Of a DNA stretch of 64,000 nucleotides, positions 13,516-26,285 are shown in pieces. Source of the stretch: Paracyclopina nana (lineage: Eukaryota; Arthropoda; Copepoda; Cyclopoida; Cyclopettidae). The first letter of the stretch is position 1. Every line of letters starts with the position of its first letter. The stretch covers positions 2,232,001 to 2,296,000 of the forward strand of contig JAGUCH010000001.1 of NCBI GenBank assembly GCA_019096065.1, read 5' to 3'. The translations under genes were made by a program, and so were the position numbers. The notes under the pieces were generated by a model that ran no database searches, had not been told where the DNA came from, and saw only the letters and a program-made list of their open reading frames with translations.

Positions 13516-16500
13516 TTATTTCAGCATGCTACACTTGATGTTAATTAGAAAATAGATCGAGATGGCTGTTATTAGTGGAAGGGAAATAATTGGCATGCTT
13601 GAGTCGTTACAGGCGTCAACATCATCACAACTTTGTACACACCCATGGACATATCTGGAATACAAGCATATATGCATGATATGCATATTCACGATGCAAA
13701 AATTCACACGTTTTTCCTTGAATCGAAAGCTCCTATATAAAAAGGATTCCCAAGGGAGTTTTCCTTGGCACTACTAATAGGGAGATAATTCCGGCTGACT
13801 TACTTATCGTCAAAGTAGAAGGATCCGCAATGGGACATCCGAATGATTTCAGTATCGGTTGTCAGGGTTCCACTGTCGAGTGCGCAACCTCTGATCATCA
13901 CTGTGCCACTGCCATCAGCTAGAGAAAGCAAAAGGAAAAATTATAGCTTTTGGCCAGATCAAACGCTGCAGCCAAAGTTTCCTATAGAAAATGCAAAGCT
14001 TGATCAATGAAAATTTTATTGTGATAAAATTCGGGCCCGCGATCCTGGATCCTGGCGAAATAATTTTTTAACAGCTGAAGCGGAGACTAATTTCCGAGCG
14101 CGTCCATTTATCTTAGTTTCCCATCATCATGAGCAAAGCTTATTTGACCGAAAAAAAGCAATTTATGGCCTTAGAAGGATAGGAGGCCAAAGATGTCAGA
14201 TTTCCCCCTTGAACATCATGGATTAGGTCCCAAGGGAACATACTTTAATTCAGCCATCTTTTCTATGTGGAAATACTGCGTGTCTTCGTCGTTTTCCCAT
14301 AGTGTCACTATACTGACTGACGGGACAGAGTGTACGAAAAGTTTCTCCCATACATGGACACGGTTTCACTCTCAGATTAGAGCGGCTTTTGTTCCCTCTG
14401 CTATCGTGCATTAAAAGCCCTCAGGGTCCGTCTAAAAGGTCTTCTATGTTGGCTTTAATTGTCAGCCTCATATATGACCCTCACATTTAATCTACTTTGT
14501 TCGCGTCCTCCTGCTGGCTTTCTGACCTTTCCAAAGATTTTCCTGAAAATATTCTGGAGCAAAAATATGGAAGCTCACAATGGTTTTCTCTTTAAAAAAG
14601 TTGCTTTTTTGCCTGTCATTTTATGCTTATATTTTTCCAGCTTATGGCCAGTCATGGCATTAACGGCCCATGGGACATTTTCCCCTCATAGAAAGCCATT
14701 TTTGCATCACTGAAAATGATATACTATTTGATGTGCTACGTCTTTCTTTGTGCTAGATCAGAATATTCTAAACCGATTCCACCACCCCTACTTGCCTTTG
14801 ACAAAGAAAATCACTTTACTGAAAGCCCAGAAGGGAAACAAAGCAAAAAATCCTAAACCGCAATTTCACAACACTATATACTATAGCAAGGTCCTTCTGA
14901 TGCTTAAGTGTGTGTTCCACTTTAGTTAATGATGGAAGTTGTCCATTCAAGGAAATCGCTTACATAGCCATTGGAATAGATTAGCATTATAATGCACCGG
15001 CTTGGTATATGCTATAAGGAATTACCACTATAAAAGAGCCTTTTTGCAGTACATATTATCGTACTAGGATTTTGCTTTTTCAATGGTACATGTATTCTAG
15101 CGCTGTGCATTATTTTTTATGATGTAATAAATTGGGAAGCGCAGTGTGACGATCTAGATTTATTGGATTTACGAGCACTATGATGTCTATTAGCTTGCTT
15201 CAATGTACAAGGAGCAGAAAAGAAGTGCACAGTGCTGCATACATTAAAGTTTCTTTACCACCCACTTGGCATTGCAGTGGATCTGGTATCAGCACTTGGG
15301 GAGATCAATAAGGGAACAATTGCACCCTATCACAAATAAAAGCTGTCCCAATACTTAGTTTTAGAGCCTTTTGCATGCTATATTACCCCCCACTGTGTGC
15401 AGTGGCTTTATAGGGGCCGATAGAAGTATGTATCAGTGGTGCTAAGTTTGTTAATAGTATTCTGGGACTTTTTGTACTCTAGATGTTGCATCATTAGTTT
15501 GATGCCCCTGTGCTCTATAGTAAGTTAGTATCAGAGCTTTCTTTGAGTGCTGTTGGCACACTTAACTTGCGAGATAATCCCACAGTGGGTAAAAAACAGC
15601 CCCATTCGCTTATCCCACCACCGACGAAAAATTCAATTTGCTGTCATCACTTCAGTCCTCACTTAGGAGTTCTTATTTTGCACATTCAGCTCGGAAACTC
15701 GAATAATCAAGTTTTCTCAGACATTTTCCTCGCAAAAAGTGTTTTTTCAAGACGAAATTAAATGGGAGAAACTATGCAGCTAAGTTCACTTTGGCAGATA
15801 TTTCAATTTGGATATCAAGTACGTGCCAAAGGCTAATGCGAGTATTCTAGACACGTGCGCACCGATGGATATAGGATGCATAGGTAAACATTGATGAGAA
15901 AAACGTCCGCTAGGAGGCTCTCAATTCTGATGATGAATAATTCCTCCGCGTCAAATTGAAAATAGTCTTTTAGTGGAGCAGGCCGTGAATTCCATTACGG
16001 CTTCAGGCAAACGATGCAGCCTGAATAATTGAACAAAGCAAATGCATATTTGACAGAACAAGGGAGCGCAATGCTTATTGACATTGGTGTCTTATCTAAT
16101 ATCAATTTTCATCTTATCATGCAAGATTGAAGTTGGCTTTCTTTTCCCATTAGAGGCAAACTCGCGCCTAGCCAGAGAGGCTGTTGGCATTCTCGTATGC
16201 AAATCTGCTCTATTTAAGCCATGTTGTAGAAGAAATGAAATCAAGACGAAAAGTTTCTTTCGCAAATCCAATTTCTTACCATACGTTCCGGATAATTTGA
16301 TGCAGGCCGAGGCCGGGAAAAGACCGTTTCGGCCTTTACGGCCTCCCATACAAGGCCTTTCGAGCAAGGTGGATGTGTAGTTGTTGTGGAAGGGATCTTC
16401 GCAAGACGGGTTAGTCCCATTGATGGATGTGCATTTGAAGCAATCTATCATCCCATTTGCTGCAAACATAAAGATCAATGAGCTTCTAAATTGGACTTGA

Positions 16501-17606
16501 CTTTTACTTCAACGGAAAAATACAAGAAATCGAAAAGTCGAAAACATTGCGCAAGAAAACGCAATAAATGCGCTATTTGTTTTGTTTTGGTGTGTTCACG
16601 CACGCCCACTAGTGTGCGGGTCAAGTGTCAACGTGAATAAGCACGCCCGCAGAATTTGTAAACAAAAAAAGCAAAGCTGATTATTAACCATCACGGCAAC
16701 TGGCTAGTCATGCCTTAAAATCACGTACAGCGAACACTGGAAGAAGTAAGTGCATTATCTACATAACAAGTTTTCAATCAGGGCCATGTAGCCTTATACT
16801 TTTTCCCCTGGCGCGGACAAAGCTGTAACCTAATTTATCTGCATTTGCCTGATGATGTTGACTTGCAGCCGCCGCATATAGGGTTTGTTTTGCTTTGCAT
16901 CTATTATTACACAGCTGAGCTAAGAAAATTAAAACATCTTAGTATTGAATTTACCATGCAACAAATAGCATTGATCCAGAAGCCAGAACTTTGCAAAAGT
17001 GCAAAAATATCAAGTGCATGGCTGTATACTCTGAAGAAATTATGAAGTGGAGCAGGAGAATAAAGTTTTCCTGATGAAGAAAAAGGTGGAGCCAGATGTT
17101 ACCCATTTGGGGTAATGCTCTGAGAAGAAGTGCAAAGTTCTTAAACAGTCTTCTAGCTTGTGCTTGTGATACAATCCATATCTTAGTAGCAAGGAACTGC
17201 GTATTATTGTTTGGCTTTTCTTTTGCTGTATCCACGTAGCAGTACAGTATTTGCTGTGGATACAAAAGAATGGATGACAGCAAGTTGCACACAAAAGCAA
17301 ATCATTGATTTCCTTCCAAGACAAATGAAGCTGATCCTAATTTCCTTTGTCTATTGCCAAAATCAATTTCCTCAAGTGATAATTTTTTACCAGGAGATAA
17401 ATCCCATTGGTGTGGCCACATTTTGACCCCAATATAAAAAGATAGTAGAGCCGCACAAAGAAGAAAGCTAAGTACGTACTGCTGGAAAATTGGATTTGCT
17501 GGTGACAAAGGGACGTTATTATCTTACCAGTTTTGGCATTAAGAAGTCCACTGAAGACAACGACCAGCAGAATGGGAACCGAGCAGCCCAGATGATCCAG
17601 GAGCAT
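13516..17606 (-). CDS. GPI-anchored Ly6/uPAR-type (quiver/sleepless-like) protein
   Basis: Four exons on the minus strand: 17606..17528, 16459..16280, 13918..13804 and 13654..13516, giving 170 aa with agreeing phases. Exon 1 encodes a hydrophobic signal peptide ending near LLNAKT. The mature part begins with IDCFKC and carries the spaced cysteines of a three-finger Ly6 domain. It ends in the CDDVDACN cysteine-asparagine motif typical of this fold. A hydrophobic C-terminal tail (about the last 25 residues) fits a GPI-attachment signal. Insect relatives such as quiver, boudin and coiled regulate ion channels, septate junctions or sleep; which one this matches is unclear. Two introns are long (1068 and 2361 bp), unlike those of MEGF8. 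AATAAA overlaps the stop codon. Confidence 0.82.
13805..16279. other. Exon 3 and 2.4-kb intron 2 of the Ly6 gene
   Basis: The AT-rich intron runs 13919-16279. I find no exon, tandem array or long inverted repeat inside it. Short open frames here look like chance. Confidence 0.45.
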
Positions 17607-20600
17607 CTGCAAAGATTTTTTTTATTTCGGTATTAGATGTCAGGTGGAAGCCAGAATGATGAAGCAGCATCATCGTATTGATGAATGCCTCGCTGCTGGC
17701 TCATCCTGATGCTTTGATGGTGATTATTTGCCTCCCAAGAAAAGTTCAAGCTATATCCTCATTCATAATTCTGCTGATAATGTCTGTGATCTTGTACAGA
17801 TTAAAGGAGAAGTGCAGAGCACGCAGAAGACATGCTATTCCTCTTGTAATATGAGGCAATCTGCTGCAATTTATGCAGCTTTCCTGCAACATAATGTTGT
17901 ATAAGCCTTTTGCCCATGAATTGACACATTTGCTTGCCGAAGAGCGAGAAAGCATTTCAAAAGCAGCTTCACTTTTTATAATTATTATTTTTGCTTTGTA
18001 GTCTTCACTTAATTAAGAATCTTTTTGCTAGGCAAGTTGATTAATTACGAAGCTTAGCCTAGTGTTAGGTACAAAGTCCTTAATTATCACCTAGTCAGAT
18101 ATTATCTGAGCCCCTAGATCAGCTTACAAAGATATGATACAGAATCACGAGCATCCGAAAAATGCACATGATATGAGCATATATCCATGTAATGTGATAT
18201 TCCACTCGTCAGCATAAAAAAGGGGCTGCTACAAAGCTGGACAAAAGGTGATCATTTATTATTGAATAATGTCAGATCTGGTTGCATTTCCATCAGTTAC
18301 TTTGATTGCATGCGTGGAAAACCCCATCATTAACCCTGATAGCACATCCATTGAAAAAGCCATTTTTACTCTGATGCACATTGAGCGTTACTCCTCCAAA
18401 GAAAGGCCTTTCTGTCCCCTTTTCCATATTTTAGCAGCACATTTCTTGAAGAAGGGCATGAAGAAGGTAAATGGTTGTCAGTACATTTCCCATGCAATGG
18501 CCCAAAACTTTTTACTTTACAGCTATGGAATAGGAGAGGATAAAAAAGTTGCACAATGTTGTACAGCTTTGATTTTGTGGCTGGTTTCCCATATGCATTT
18601 AGCAAAAGCAAATTATAGCTACTGAGCTAAAAACTTGTTTTTGGACACTCATAAAGGCAGAAAAACAAGCGAGCTGACAAACCGATATTTGGCCATTTTT
18701 CCAATAAGTTCGTGTTTTTCTGCTATGTCAAAGCCTTCAAAAAAGAGAAGAGGTTGAAAAATTAAGTCAGAGTAGCTGGAGCTTTCCAATATGCAATACA
18801 GCCATTAGGCTCAATGTGTAGCCATGAAAATGGTGAAAGTGATGAGATTTTTAATGAGCTTAGACCTGAGCCTTAATTAAGGTAAAAGCTCAACCTCCCA
18901 TGTTTAAGTTGATTTTGCGCGCTTGCGCTTCGTTATGAATGTACTGCCAACGCACCCTTGAAATTGCTTTTAGTCAAAGCCAACCAGCATATAAAACTCC
19001 ATATAATATAATGCTCAAAAAGCCCTTGTAAGTTTAAAACGTGCATAAACCACATAATTGAATTACGCCAGCCTGAACTTTTTAAGGGATCTTTAAACTG
19101 CCAGTGCTTTTCAAAGAGCCCGAAAAAATGTCATGCACTAAAGGTCTTAGCTATATACTTTTTTTGCATGCATACAATAACAATAAAAGGTTCCATTTCC
19201 TGGCAATGTTTTGCACTGTAGAGCCACAGAGCATTTTTTATGGCTCGCATGAATTTCCATACAGAAGACCTGTTATTTCGCAGAAAAATCCACCAATCAA
19301 GTGCATCGTTACTTTCTTTTTAGTGACCTAACGCTTAAAAAATGATTGTGTAATGCATAAGACTTGATAAACTGATAGAAAGAAAAGTGCTTTTCTAAGC
19401 ATGAACACGTAGCATATTGCATAGGATTCGGGCATTAAAACAAGCACGTAACAATGCGGCTAGACAGCTTTTTTTGATTGATAGCTCAAAAAAATGAGTA
19501 GCCCACTTTATGCTAAATTCTTTTGTTTACAAGTCTTGGCATCGTCAAAAACAAACTATAGAGGGCGCCACGCAAGCGAGCTAAATTGCTCCGCGCGAGC
19601 AATCAACAAACAATTACTTCCGTAAAACAAAGGATATTGATTGAGACCTCCACATTTTGATAAATTATTCAGCGAATTGTTGTGGTACTTTGCATAAAAA
19701 GCTGTTTCCTGCCATTTCTTAGGGGGAATTGGTGACCCTTTCCCATGGACTGTTTCATGAGTACCTAGAAGTTCCTCATACAGCGGAGGAGGCCACATCA
19801 AAGTCCATCAATAATTAAGTAGTCTCTTTTGTTTTCTGCCTCCATCCATGCAAAAGCTTCTGTTATATGCTGCTATCATGGCCAGGCATGTAGCATAAAG
19901 TTGCCAAAATGTAGCCAACTTTGTCAAATGACTTGCGTAGGTCTGGTGGACCTTATTTATATGGGTAGATCTTTTATTGGGTGCTTTGAGTTGAGCAATT
20001 GGGCAGCCTTTCATAAAAGCCAAGCAATGTTTGTTCAGGCTCTGGCTAAAAAGAGATCTTGAATTAGGAGAACTATTTTTCTGAAGAAGAATTGAACGAC
20101 CCACTTGTTTTAATGTCTGTTTTGATGTCTGCTTTTTTGGAGATGTTTGTTTGCTCACAATATTTGTCAGTTTCATCAAGCCAAGTGCTTTCCCCTGTAA
20201 CTCCCACAAAACGCTTAAAAATGAATCTTCAAGAAAGTAGCAAAGACTTATGATTGTTTGCTTAACACATGTGTAGTACGTGCATAAGTGAGTAGAAAAG
20301 CTCTAGATGAATAATGTAATTTCAATCAGACTTCTGAGATGTAACATTCGTTTAGTAAACATGAAAGCCAACATAAAAGTCATTAATTAATGAACAAGGA
20401 CTATCGGTATAAGTAGCTACTCAAATGACTTTTTGCTTTTTGTTGTAAAAGTCAGCGTTTTTTTGCTCAAGGCGTTGAATTCTTCCGTCATTTTAAGAGG
20501 GAGTTCTAGGTTATTTATGACGCTTATCAAAAGCATAAAAAAGCTGCGTCGAAAAAAACATTTGAATTAATTTTGGCATAATTATTGAACACCCTTTCTA

Positions 20601-20855
20601 TTTACGAATTATAGATTGCCGTACTGTGCTCGACTGCATGGTTTAACTAACCCAGATTGTCAAGATACTTAACTATGCAAAAGCCAGGTCAATCGATTTA
20701 CTAAGTTAGCTGCCTTTTCAGCCAATTTACCCACGATGAGCCCCAAATTAACAAGCTTTTTATGACAAACAGCAACTAATAAGCTGTAATGAGCTTTTTC
20801 ACGAAGAGCAAGTTAGACAATAGTACTTTTTTGAAGGAAAACTGCGAACTAAAAA

Positions 20856-20910
20856 AGTGGCGCCTCCATGTCTTGACTCTGGACAACGGTTTTAGCTGTC
20901 TGGCGCCACT
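20856..20910. repeat. 55-bp palindromic repeat with AGTGGCGCC ends
   Basis: Starts AGTGGCGCC and ends GGCGCCACT, a perfect 9-bp terminal inverted repeat. Its interior includes TCTTGACTC and ACGGTTTT. A related copy in the opposite orientation lies at 55721-55770, so it is a dispersed family of very short inverted-repeat elements. Confidence 0.6.
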
Positions 20911-22385
20911 AGAAGTTTGTGAACGGCTATTTTGTCTCGACGAAGCCAAAAACTGATGCTTCTGCGAGAAAACTTGCGTTTTTTCCATTCTTTGCTCGAC
21001 TAATGGGTCTCAATTTTGTGAACACATTCCAGAGTTATTTGCATTTTTTCCATTAGCAAAAACCCGCAATGCCCATTTCCGTGTTTGCCCTTTTCAAAAG
21101 ACTACAAAATCCAAAAGATACTGTAACAACAATTGTGGTGCATCAAAGTTTATCTGTAAATCAACCTGCCAACCACCCATACGAAATTGCTCAAGTTTTC
21201 CATTGTATTAAGAACTTTTTGTCACCTTTCTAGCCCGCAAAGGGATACATAATGTTGTTGTAGTCTTCTTACCTCTGAACTTTTGTTATGTTAGACAAGT
21301 TAAGCTTGTGTTGAAGTTTGTTTTCACTGTTCTTGCTCCTGGCACCTTTTGCACAAGACTGAGTGCTTTCACTTTTTTCCTACGTTGCTTTGACGGATTT
21401 CGTGCGCGCTTCTCCGCTGGGCTCAATGCCATGAGCAAAATAGCCCATTAACAGATGAAAATCGGGAAAAAAGCTGTCTCCTTTTCATCTTGGTCAGCCA
21501 TTTTGATGCTTCCAAACTGGACAATTAATTTGCCTTTTTTGTTAACTACAAGAGCCTTTCTTGTATGTGTATGTACTATAGCAAATAATACAAAAATGTG
21601 ATCGCTAAAAATTGTAAAGACATAATTTTTTGCTCTTTTCTCCCCATAAAGATCACTCATAAGCGCATTTTTCTTTGCTCCTTTTGACTGAACCAAAAAC
21701 ACATGAACGTATCCGGTGTGATATGGCAGCTAGAGCAAAAAATGGACGACATCAATTTCTTTCATGCCAGACAGCAAAAAGTTTTCTTCAACATGCGTTC
21801 CACCCGTTACATTTCATATTCCAGGAGAGGAATAAACCTTAGAGTGAAACGAGCACGGAATCATTTCACATTATGCTGAAAGCTTGATGCAAATACACAG
21901 TAATCCTCTCGTTATTATTCCTGCCACACAAATGAGATGTAATCCTTTCAGGTTAGGCCTTATAAACCAAATCTTGCTCAAATTACTTATGCACATATTG
22001 CATGTGACAAAAATGTTAAACAAGGTCTTTTTCGTGCTCCATTGTTTTTAAGCTGAATAAATTATATCGGGTGAGCTTTTTTCTATTCAGCTGAAAGACA
22101 AAGAGGAGCATATTCCTTCTTTGTTCATTATGCCCAACAATGATCATATTTACTCATCAAAGTAGGAAACATATAGTAGCTCGAAAAATAGCATGTTCGC
22201 CAAAAAAGGGCAATTTTTGAAGGGTTTTCATGCGAAAATTAAATTACCTTGGAAGGCTGCAAATTCATTCAATACCTTGGAGGCAAGATAATACATGAGC
22301 TGCTATTTTGCAATTTCCTCATCCTAGCAACTGCTTATATGGAGAAGGCAGCCTCCATTTCCTTTCTGCGTCGACATTCTGCGAA

Positions 22386-22391
22386 TTTATT
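22386..22391 (-). promoter_or_regulatory. Poly(A) signal of DHCR7
   Basis: AATAAA on the minus strand, 27 bases after the stop codon. Confidence 0.55.
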
Positions 22392-22417
22392 GCTTATTCG
22401 AAATCTTGGAAAAATCC

Positions 22418-24544
22418 TCAAAAGACATATGGAATCAGTCGGTAAGGCACTTGCTTACAATATTCAGCATAGCCTTTCCCATACTTCTTCTGGCACTTCT
22501 CTTCATCCCTGAAGATGCGATGAATCACCAGAATGGAGATGAAGATGAAGTAGCCATACGGAATGATGCCAAGGCCTCGAGCTGGCAAAGTCCAAGACAA
22601 GGCAATGTTCATTTCAAGGAAATAATTAAAGTGACGAGCCTGGCCCCAAAAGCCACTGGTGAGCAGCTTGCTTTGCTTCAATTTGCCATCATTGGCTCGG
22701 TATTCAACATCCTGGAAAAAATTCTATATAAGCACAGGGAAGCTTCGAGTTAGGTGGATTTCACTGAAGTACAATGTGTTGAGCTGGCTGACCCCATATC
22801 CTGCAATTTCCATTCGTTGCCCTGAACTCCTCCTTTTGATGATCTACTTGATATTCCAGATAAGTGCAAGTGAGGCCATAGAATAGAATTGCAAAAGCCT
22901 CTAAGGATCCCACTGGGCTGGGAAAAGCCACCAAGAAATAGGCTGTGTGGGTGAAAGAAGCCTGCAATTGAAGACCACCGCAAGGTTTTGATGGGCTCGG
23001 GTCACGCAATCTCCTTGAAAAAAATTACCTGAACCCAACAAAGGCAGCCCCAGCAGAGGTAATAGCCGGCTCGGTCATGCATAATGTCCAAGGTATTGAA
23101 GTAGCCCGTTTCCCAGTAGAAAAACTTGGCCAGGTAAACATTGATTAAAAAGGCATGAATGAGGGGTGGAAAACTGAAGCCATTTGTCTGGAAGTCAGCT
23201 ATGCAAAAAATGAGCACCAACAAAGGCCAAGCCATCATACCAACCCTCGAGTTGGTCCACTGAGGAAAAAAGAAAGTTTCAATTTCCGAGTGAAGAATAA
23301 TAATGACCTCCGTGCTCCCCATCGTGAATAATTTATGAGAAATTTTTTGTCCATCGTATTTTTCTTACTTGTTTGACATCCGCATCGAAAATTCTAGGAT
23401 GAAGCTCCACTCCCCTATAAAAGATATATGCCAAGGGTTTGTCTTCAAAGTTTTGCTGAGGATCGTTTCCAGTTTCAGGGAAAACTTTGCCTTTGACCAG
23501 CAGAAACAAGCAAAAGGCCAGACCTAGTTTGAAAAAAAAGTTTCCAGTTTCACCTTTTGCCGCAGTGGATTGGTAAATACAAAATAGAAGGTCAGCTGAT
23601 GCGCGTGCACTTTAAAAAGTGCGGGCGCGCGCTTTTAATAGCTAAACAAAAAACTCGCCTGTTATGTTCAGCACTTGAACGATGGGGCCAAAATTGTCGT
23701 AGATATCCAGGCAAACTGAGGGGTAAATAAGGAAAAGGCCGAAAAAGGCCAAAAGTGTGGCCCAATAGTATTGAAACCCATTGGCAGCATATTCTGGAGT
23801 GTAACCAAATGAAGTTGTCGGACCTTCAGAAATTAATCCTATATATTTTTAGCGTGTTTTTTCATGGCAGATTATTACCCAAGTACACTTTGCTTCCAGG
23901 TACTTTTTGTGAAAGCAGAGCCCAAGCGTAGAAAGACAAGACCACCTTCCATGAAAATGGGTTGCCAAATGATGTCAATGAGGTCACAAGATCAAATTCA
24001 ATCTTGGGATTTCCAATTGCAACCAAAACCTTTCAATGCAATCAAGGGAATTAAGCGTGAGTAAGTACACAATTATAAAGGTGTGTTCAGTATATCCCAT
24101 TTCACAAAATGGCCACTTTTAACCAATTTTCGTTCCTCGCAGTAAAGTAGCCAATTAGATTGGAAACAGACACTGCACTGGAAGAAGAGTTCTGTACCAC
24201 GACAATGGAAGTAAAGTTCCAATATACCAATATTGATGATAGTTTTCCTATCAGCGCTTTTTTTTCATTTTTGCAAATAATTTTTTGGCCATCAAAAAAT
24301 GCTAAATTATAACTTTTTTATTTATAATAGAAAAATCCAAAAGAGAAAGCACTTGGTGCAGAGAAGTGGAGCAGATTATTCGAATTGAATAAAGTATTCG
24401 GAAAAATGCGCCCGAATCTGGAAAGGTGTCAAACAATGAGCGAGGAGGATGTTATATATGACTTACTTGTGTGACAGCCGTGAAGAAGACGATGAAGAGC
24501 GGTGGCACAACTTGGTAGCGAAAAATATCGTAAATTCCACCCAT
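22418..24544 (-). CDS. DHCR7: 7-dehydrocholesterol reductase
   Basis: Seven exons on the minus strand: 24544..24467, 24029..23879, 23823..23659, 23523..23369, 23259..23029, 22961..22773, 22711..22418, giving 420 aa (human enzyme 475). This multi-pass ER membrane enzyme reduces the C7-C8 double bond of 7-dehydrocholesterol using NADPH. Family signatures are clear: KFFYWETGY, LDIMHDRAGYYL, a C-terminal LLTSGFWGQARHFNY, and the final PYRLIP. The LLTSGFWG block fits DHCR7 better than lamin B receptor or C14 reductases. There is no N-terminal Tudor domain. An in-frame stop lies just upstream of the ATG. Intron 3 begins GC rather than GT (23658 to 23524); its phase and alignment to the family both support it. 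Confidence 0.9.
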
Positions 24545-26285
24545 GTCGTTACAAAACAGCCTTATCAGCAACAAACCTGGACACTTGAATAGAAGTTATC
24601 TTGTTGCCGCTCGTCAAGATGCCCACATTTTCCACAAAAGCGAGGGCAGGCTCAAAAACGCAATTTCCCATAATTCAATCACGGAACCTCCCACCAAAAA
24701 AAGTTAAAATCGCAGATCCTCTATGAACTACTTAAAATACACGCTTAGAGCTTAAAAAGGTGTCATTTTGGCCTATAGGGACCATTAGTTCACCCGCTCG
24801 CTTTGGCGGATAAAATCTCTGAACCTTTTATAGGGGTAAGGCCTCACGTAGGCTTTGGGAAGACACGAGAGGCTTAATGGAAATTGGCAGAGGATTTTTT
24901 GTAAAGTCTCTGGGCATTGAGTTAAGACCAGGTGGATATGCGGATTTCACATTGGCTGCCCCGGTTTATCCGTCAAATGAGCGGGCGACTTTGGGAAGGA
25001 TCACAGCCACCGTAAATGGGGATATGCGGGGGATTTGCCAAGACTAAAACGCTCTCAAAGACGGATTTCACAGAGTATACCACTAATGCAACCTGCTTCG
25101 AGGCCATCTTCCGCTCCGCTCGTTTTTGACGCGCCCCAAGCCAACAAAGTACGAAAACGCCTCTAATTTTGCGTTGAGCGGCTAATAATGGTGAGCCCGC
25201 ACTTTGTCCGCATAAAATCGGCATTGGGTGTTGCGGGTGGGCTGCGGTAGTACCTGCAGAGGAACTGCGGTAACTCAGCGGTGAAAATGCGGTAGAAGCC
25301 ACCCTGGCCTGCGAACGTTGCCCATTAGCGCACACATGACAATCAATGCGTCATAAAGCTGAGCCCGAGTGGACTCGTCCGATTGAAAATGAAGGGGTGC
25401 ATATCTCCTCCAAAAGCGTAAACAGAATGCGGGGGGATGGCACTTTTTGGTCACTTAATCATGTGCACTACATGTACTACGACGTGCTGTTTGCTATGCA
25501 CGTAAAAGTGGGGTGGGAAAAGGGGGGTGCGGGAACGGAGGTTTATGTAGTAGGGTCGACTCTCCCTTCTTGGTGGGGTCGAACCCCTCGTCGTCACACA
25601 TGTGAATCACTCCTCACATGGTTTTTGACAATTCCTCGCGAGCAACAGGGGAAAAAGATTCCCCCCTTTTATTGTGTATATGTATATAGGTTATCTATAG
25701 AAGAGAGGTGACTCCCGCTATTAGTAATAAACAAGTCACCCTTTCCTTTGTCAAATCAATCATGACTCACGCGCGGAGGGAACGCCAGACTTTCCTCCCC
25801 TCGTCTCCCGCCAAGTGGACTCGGCCAAACGTAGCGGGGGAGGATTGAGTGCATGCGTACTTTAAATCCCTTGGGACATCTGGCGAAAATGCAGCTGCTG
25901 CCGCGAAAGCAAGGTAAGCGCACAGATGTTATATAAAGCAGATGTCCGCGCCGCGCGCGTGATTTCCACGAAAAAGGCCAATAATAATAATGACTGGTTA
26001 ACATCCCCCTAGATATCGATAAAACGCGTCTCACTGTGGCGTAATCCTGCCCAAAAAACGTTTCGAAAGCAACTTGGAAGAGACTTTCCGCCATGAGTGC
26101 ATTTTTTAATTTTTGCTTTTGGCCAAAAAAAAGGCTCGGAATCGCATAGTGCGAGCAATTGAAAAGCTGGTTTGTGACTTAGCGGATATGAGTCATTGGC
26201 ACATCATGCTTACGATTAAGGGTAGATTTGCAGGGGGGAGTCTTTCGATCAAGCGAACTTTTGCTTTTGATGATCAAAAGCGGCC
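24545..26285. other. Intergenic region upstream of DHCR7 and of the coiled-coil gene
   Basis: Divergent promoter region, GC-richer towards its right half. Open frames on the minus strand at 24973-25335 and 25756-26094 show no domain and were not called. Copies of the GGACTCGTCC-associated repeat occur near 25370 and 25760-25835. Confidence 0.45.

Larger units (their letters stand above)
17607..22417. other. Intergenic region between Ly6 gene and DHCR7
   Basis: About 4.8 kb, AT-rich, containing the Ly6 promoter side and the DHCR7 3' side. Open frames at 18269-18625 (+) and 19808-20209 (-) have no recognisable domain, and I did not call them. A short palindromic repeat lies at 20856-20910. Confidence 0.45.

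Noticed and set aside
15920-15975. CTGATGA followed by GAAA, resembling a hammerhead ribozyme core
   Set aside because: No stem II or flanking stems can be drawn around it.
18269-18625. 118-residue open frame upstream of the Ly6 gene
   Set aside because: No domain, no splice partners, AT-rich composition; the length can arise by chance.
19808-20209. 133-residue minus-strand open frame
   Set aside because: Lys/Gln/Thr-rich part comes from a local near-repeat; no family resemblance or neighbouring exons.
24973-25335. 120-residue minus-strand open frame near the DHCR7 start
   Set aside because: No signal, domain or exon continuation; in a GC-richer patch where long frames are expected.
25756-26094. 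112-residue minus-strand open frame divergent from the coiled-coil gene
   Set aside because: Low-complexity reading through repeat sequence; no recognisable domain.
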